Shown here piece by piece: positions 4,824 to 7,539 of a stretch of 7,539 bases of DNA. This DNA is from Kiritimatiellia bacterium. Lineage in GTDB: Bacteria > Verrucomicrobiota > Kiritimatiellia > RFP12 > UBA3636. Location: positions 1-7,539 of the forward strand of contig JAFUXX010000437.1 of assembly GCA_017476965.1 (NCBI GenBank). The letters run 5' to 3'. Below the pieces are notes generated by a model. The model saw nothing but the letters and a program-made list of their open reading frames with translations, made no database searches and was not told the DNA's origin. How positions within the stretch are numbered: position 1 is the stretch's first letter; the number at the start of each line of letters is the position of its first letter. Made by a program: the position numbers and the translations under genes.

Positions 4824-5071
4824 ATCCGTGCAAAAATGTCAAAATAAGAAAAAAACCGGAAATCTGTTGCTTGTTTTTACATGCGCGGGTTTTCGGGAGA
4901 AATGACTCACGCGCCGCGTTCGCGGCGGCCGGCGGGCATCGGTCCGGCGTCCGTCCGGCGCCGGACGCTCCCCTTTTCGTGCGTATCCTTCGAAATTGTG
5001 CGTTCTTGTTTTTTCATTGCGTATGTGCGAGGATTCTACCCGTCCGCCGCACAAAAGGCAACGCCTCTTTC

Positions 5072-5090
5072 CGCGGGGAGGAAACCCGCG
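5072..5090 (+). promoter_or_regulatory. leader hairpin with GAGGAAA loop upstream of the flavin reductase
   Basis: CGCGGG (5072-5077) can pair with CCCGCG (5085-5090), exposing GAGGAAA in the loop. This SD-like purine tract is about 36 bases before the ATG, too far to serve it directly, and no start codon follows at the right distance. It may simply be a structured leader. Confidence 0.25.
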
Positions 5091-5120
5091 ACACCACGAT
5101 CCAGCAAGAATCCACACACC

Positions 5121-5705
5121 ATGAAAAAAGACCTCAAGAACGTCCAGCCCGTGTTCCCGATGCCCGTGCTCGTCGTCTCCGCATACGACGCCAAGGGGAC
5201 GGTCCAGACGATGAACGCCGCCTGGGGGCAGATCTGCGACTACGACAAGATCGCGCTCTTTCTCGCCGAAGACCATGCCACCACGAAGGCGATCCTCGAA
5301 ACCAAGGCGTTCAGCGTCGCGCTCGCCGATCGCGCGCACATGGCCGAGGCGGATTACGTCGGCATCGTTTCCGGCAACAAGGTCGCGGACAAGTTCGCGC
5401 GCTCCGGCCTGACCGCCACCAAAAGCGCCCGCGTGAACGCGCCCGTCATCGACCAGCTGCCCGTCACGATGGAATGCGAGCTCGCGGAGGTCGTGCAGAC
5501 CAAGACCCTCTACGCCATCGTCGGCACCATCGTGAACACGCTCGCGGACGAATCCGTCCTCGCCGAGAACGGCAAGGTCGATCCGGCCAAACTCGACGTC
5601 ATCGCCTTCGACCAGTTCCAGCACGGCTACTACGCCATGGGCGACAAGGTCGGACAGGCCTGGAACGCCGGATCAGCCCTCGCCAAGGCCGCGCTCGGCA
5701 AGTGA
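5121..5705 (+). CDS. flavin reductase-like FMN-binding protein (flavoredoxin type)
   Basis: 194-aa cytoplasmic protein of the flavin reductase-like FMN-binding family (PF01613 class), split beta-barrel fold. Diagnostic segments are PVLVVSAYDAKGTVQTMNAA (15-34, first strand pair plus the N-rich FMN loop), ICDYDKIALFLAEDHATTKA (38-57, the phosphate-binding strand with HxTTK), FSVALADRAHMAEADYVG (64-81) and FDQFQHGYYAMGDKVGQAW (163-181) at the C-terminus. Members carry FMN and act as electron carriers or NAD(P)H-flavin oxidoreductases in anaerobes; the electron partner is unknown here. The ATG at 5121 matches the family's N-terminus. The frame is open further upstream to 4881, but that stretch has no homology and is leader. 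There is no good SD before the ATG. It stands alone and converges with the hydrolase gene. Confidence 0.88.
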   Translation: MKKDLKNVQPVFPMPVLVVSAYDAKGTVQTMNAAWGQICDYDKIALFLAEDHATTKAILETKAFSVALADRAHMAEADYVGIVSGNKVADKFARSGLTATKSARVNAPVIDQLPVTMECELAEVVQTKTLYAIVGTIVNTLADESVLAENGKVDPAKLDVIAFDQFQHGYYAMGDKVGQAWNAGSALAKAALGK

Positions 5706-5726
5706 CGCCCGGTAGAGGCGGCGTCA
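5703..5726. terminator. hairpin containing both convergent stop codons
   Basis: TGACGCC (5703-5709) pairs with GGCGTCA (5720-5726) around a 10-base loop. The plus-strand TGA of the flavin reductase is the first three bases of the left arm, and the minus-strand TGA of the hydrolase is the outer end of the right arm. Neither strand has a following T-run, so termination activity is uncertain; the position between convergent genes is the main support. Confidence 0.35.
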
Positions 5727-6806
5727 AACAGCCCAGTCGGGGCGGCGGTCGATGTCGAGCGGGCGCAGGCCGCCGGCGAGTTTCCAGACGCAGAAGTCGA
5801 GGAAGCGGGACCAGTCGTCCGCCCCGTAGCGGTGGGGTCCTTCGCGGAAGGCTATCGCAAGGGAGTCTTCCGCGCCCAGCAGACGCCACGCGGCGCGGCA
5901 GGCCTTGTGGACCTCCCACGCGCCGAGCGGGTTGGACCAGAGGTCGCCGAGTCCGATGTTCACGCGCAGCGCGCGGGGCGCGATCAGCGAGCAGAGGAAG
6001 TGCTGGTCGAAGGGGAGGTCGTCCGGGCGGGGACCCCATGACGCCAGATCCGGGCCGAACCACTGCCCCCAATCGCGCGAGATCGATTCCAGTTTTTCGC
6101 CGCCGTCGCCGACGACGCGCGAGGCGGAGCATCCGCCGCACCCGCTCTGGTTGTCGCCGCACAGCGCGATGCGTTCGTCCGTGGCGGCGGCGAGGAGCGC
6201 GGTTTTGCCGCCGCGCGAATGTCCGGTGACCGCAATGCGCGCCGGATCGATTTCCGGGATCTGCAGCAGCGCGTCGACCGCCCTGTGGCAACCCCACGCC
6301 CACGCGGCGATGGCGCCGTAGCGGCCGGGAAAAAGCGGATAGATTCCGCGCGCGCGTTGCGACGGGTCGGAGTCGTCGCGCGGCCCGAAAATGTCGGGAG
6401 CGAGTTCGCAGCGGTTGAACGCGGCAACCGCGAGCCCGCGGTCCAGCGCCTCGTTGACCATGTCGGTTGTCATCCACCACCAGCAGTCGTCCCCGCAGAG
6501 CACGACAGGGACGCGCGGCTTGTTTTTCTCCGCAGGCGGGAGAAAGACTTTCATGCCGAAGGAAAACGGGACGCTTCCGCCTTCGACGTGGACTTTGCCG
6601 GAAACGTACCTGACGCCCGGCTTGGCGACGCGCGGATCCCAGGACGTCGAGATGCATTCCCAGCGCGTGGCGGAAGGGGCGGGAGGCATTCCGCCGAATT
6701 CGAGCGCGACGACGGCGTCCGCGATTTCGCGGCGGCGGCGCGTCCAGTCGGCTGGAGCGGCGACGGGGGCGCCGTCGGCGAAAGTCAAAAGGTCCGGAGC
6801 TAGCAT
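5724..6806 (-). CDS. CE15-like alpha/beta hydrolase (probable glucuronoyl esterase)
   Basis: 360-aa alpha/beta hydrolase resembling carbohydrate esterase family 15, which cleaves esters between glucuronic acid of xylan and lignin alcohols. The N-terminal LTFADGAPVAAPADWTRRRR (7-26), then FGGMPPAP, is the family's usual opening. The nucleophile is S197 in GHSRGGKTALLAAA (195-208). It is followed by the family's conserved NQSGCGGCSASR (219-230). D288 in GDLWSNPLGAW (287-297) and H325 in GPHRYGADDW (324-333) are candidate acid and base of the triad. A run of tryptophans (109-111) lies near the expected active-site rim. No signal peptide is present, whereas most characterised glucuronoyl esterases are secreted, so it may act on small imported esters or another substrate. 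The ATG at 6806 is preferred over an in-frame GTG at 6851, which overlaps the promoter. It is divergent to the MDR oxidoreductase. Another alpha/beta hydrolase activity, such as acetyl esterase, is possible. Confidence 0.78.
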   Translation of the reverse strand: MLAPDLLTFADGAPVAAPADWTRRRREIADAVVALEFGGMPPAPSATRWECISTSWDPRVAKPGVRYVSGKVHVEGGSVPFSFGMKVFLPPAEKNKPRVPVVLCGDDCWWWMTTDMVNEALDRGLAVAAFNRCELAPDIFGPRDDSDPSQRARGIYPLFPGRYGAIAAWAWGCHRAVDALLQIPEIDPARIAVTGHSRGGKTALLAAATDERIALCGDNQSGCGGCSASRVVGDGGEKLESISRDWGQWFGPDLASWGPRPDDLPFDQHFLCSLIAPRALRVNIGLGDLWSNPLGAWEVHKACRAAWRLLGAEDSLAIAFREGPHRYGADDWSRFLDFCVWKLAGGLRPLDIDRRPDWAV

Positions 6807-6841
6807 GGCAGGCGTTTCCGCATGGTTGTTTCCCGGCGCGA

Positions 6842-6870
6842 ATCCTACCACGCCCGTCCGCGGTTGTCAC
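6842..6870 (-). promoter_or_regulatory. predicted promoter of the CE15-like hydrolase
   Basis: Minus strand GTGACA (6870-6865), a 17-base spacer, then TAGGAT (6847-6842). It predicts a leader of about 28 nt before the ATG at 6806. Its -35 is 31 bp from the -35 of the divergent promoter. Confidence 0.5.
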
Positions 6871-6901
6871 GCCGTTCGCGCTTCGCGGCCGCCGGATGCG
6901 G

Positions 6902-6930
6902 TTCCAATGGCGCGGAAAACATGGTATGAT
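6902..6930 (+). promoter_or_regulatory. predicted extended -10 promoter of the MDR gene
   Basis: TATGAT (6925-6930) preceded by TGG (6922-6924) forms an extended -10 element. TTCCAA (6902-6907), 17 bases upstream, is a weak -35. The leader to the ATG at 7002 would be about 65 nt. Confidence 0.5.
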
Positions 6931-7001
6931 TCGGGCCGTGCGCGCGGAGGGGCCGGGTTGCGTCCGGAATGCCGTTCCGCGGCGCGAAGACTCCCAGTCA
7001 C

Positions 7002-7539
7002 ATGAAAAACCCTTCGATTGTTTTCGTAGCGCCGCGCGTCGCCCGCGTGGTGGACGTCCCCTTCGCCGAACCTGGCCCGGGCGAGGTGCTCGTGCGCACG
7101 GCGCGCTCGTGCGTTTCCAGCGGCACCGAGCGCGCCAATCTCGTCGGCGATCCGATGATCGGCACAAACGTGAAAGACGGCGCCGAAGCCGTTTTTCCGC
7201 GGCACCTCGGCTATGCGCTTTCGGGCGTCGTGGAGAGGACGGGGGAGGGCGTTTCTTCGGTGAAGCCGGGCGACAGGGTGGCGGCGAGCTGGACGAAGCA
7301 TTCGCTCTTCAACGTCGTTCCGGAAGGCCGCGTCTACAAGCTGCCCGATTGCGTGGATTTCGAGGCGGGCGCCGTGGCCCACGTCGCCACGTTTCCCATG
7401 GCCGCGCTGCGCAAATGCCGGCTGGAGTTCGGCGAAAGCGCGCTCGTGATGGGGCAGGGGCTGCTGGGGCAGCTCGCGGTCGTGCTCGCGCGCGCAGCGG
7501 GCGCGGTGCCGGTCCTGGCGGCCGACCCCGCGGCCGACA
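7002..7539 (+). CDS. zinc-type alcohol dehydrogenase-like (MDR) oxidoreductase, 3' end cut off
   Basis: 179 codons of an open frame that leaves the window; typical members have about 330-380 aa. The N-terminal GroES-like domain shows EPGPGEVLVRTARSCVSSGTE (23-43) and HLGYALSGVVERTGEGVSSV (68-87), followed by KPGDRVA (88-94). The Rossmann domain begins with VMGQGLLGQLAVVLARAAGA (149-168), having the GxGxxG nucleotide motif (G151, G153, G156) and D175 near the end of the second strand. The catalytic-zinc residues of true alcohol dehydrogenases are replaced: the C-G-x-D position reads SSGTE and the GHE position reads LGY. This is typical of the SxGTE subgroup of sugar- or cyclitol-type MDR enzymes. 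The substrate is unknown. The ATG at 7002 fits the family start; the SD is weak (GAAGA). Divergence from the CE15-like hydrolase hints at a shared carbohydrate role. Confidence 0.82.
   Translation, partial: MKNPSIVFVAPRVARVVDVPFAEPGPGEVLVRTARSCVSSGTERANLVGDPMIGTNVKDGAEAVFPRHLGYALSGVVERTGEGVSSVKPGDRVAASWTKHSLFNVVPEGRVYKLPDCVDFEAGAVAHVATFPMAALRKCRLEFGESALVMGQGLLGQLAVVLARAAGAVPVLAADPAAD

Larger units (their letters stand above)
4478..5120. other. gene-free intergenic region rich in inverted repeats
   Basis: No supportable gene on either strand. The 4500-4900 part is clearly less GC-rich than its surroundings, with several A-rich runs near 4833-4855. Besides the elements listed separately, it holds GCCCAAG/CTTGGGC (4486-4492 with 4511-4517), ATTTCA/TGAAAT (4520-4525 with 4535-4540), GAATTA/TAATTC (4683-4688 with 4693-4698) and GCGTCCG/CGGACGC (4947-4953 with 4962-4968). 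The last is followed by TCCCCTTTT. Short open frames here (for example TTG-started 4711-4905 and 4652-4395) have no family likeness or ribosome binding site. The right end is the leader of the flavin reductase gene; I see no convincing promoter for that gene. Confidence 0.6.

Noticed and set aside
4711..4905. 64-codon plus-strand frame with a TTG start
   Set aside because: No ribosome binding site and no recognisable similarity. It runs through two palindromes and A-rich sequence and looks non-coding.
4947..4977. GCGTCCG/CGGACGC hairpin followed by TCCCCTTTT as a plus-strand terminator
   Set aside because: The T-run is interrupted and distant, no plus-strand gene precedes it, and GC-rich hairpins arise easily by chance here.
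4871..6229. 452-codon plus-strand frame across the flavin reductase and hydrolase region
   Set aside because: It overlaps two well-supported genes in other frames and is a low-complexity Arg/Gly-rich translation.
1..7539. CRISPR array, insertion sequence, integron attC or prophage genes
   Set aside because: No spaced repeat series, transposase, integrase or phage-like protein is visible; the only tandem repeat is the two-copy leader element.

Overview
The window is GC-rich bacterial chromosome with compact, mostly minus-strand genes. Protein features suggest an anaerobic or carbohydrate-degrading member of the PVC group (Lentisphaerota, Kiritimatiellota or Verrucomicrobiota). The hints are a glycyl-radical-type NrdD fragment, a flavoredoxin-like protein, a CE15-like esterase, and a PTS-IIA/CBS protein beside an NhaD-type transporter. 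This placement is inference; no rRNA or strong phylogenetic marker is present. Several promoters read as ordinary sigma70-type elements with 17-bp spacers. The one tRNA carries an encoded CCA end.

Left part (1-2640, minus strand): a PTS-EIIA/CBS regulatory protein is followed 30 bp later by a 12-TM-class ion transporter of the NhaD/ArsB superfamily. After 4 bp comes the start of a third gene that runs off the window. They look like one operon read from a promoter at 2612-2640. The IIA/CBS protein probably senses phosphorylation or nucleotide state and regulates the transporter.

Middle part (2656-4434, minus strand): an unrecognised 169-aa protein with a C-terminal coiled coil lies downstream of tRNA-Ser(GGA), which has its own good promoter. 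Next comes a 95-aa protein whose second half closely resembles the glycyl-radical loop and tail of anaerobic ribonucleotide reductase NrdD. Its leader is elaborate: a promoter, a GNRA-capped hairpin, two tandem 19-nt repeats and a strong ribosome binding site. A 50-bp inverted repeat separates it from crcB, a fluoride channel gene whose promoter predicts a leaderless mRNA.

Region 4478-5120 has no supportable gene. Its left two-thirds is visibly less GC-rich than the flanks. It is packed with palindromes, including two LacI-operator-like ones, and is bracketed by two terminator-like hairpins that would stop transcription entering from either side.

Right part (5121-7539): a flavin-reductase-family protein (plus) converges on a CE15-like alpha/beta hydrolase (minus), and one hairpin contains both stop codons. 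The hydrolase is divergently transcribed from a zinc-type alcohol-dehydrogenase-like (MDR) oxidoreductase that is cut by the window end. Facing promoters in the 195-bp gap suggest shared control of these two, perhaps in sugar or uronate metabolism.
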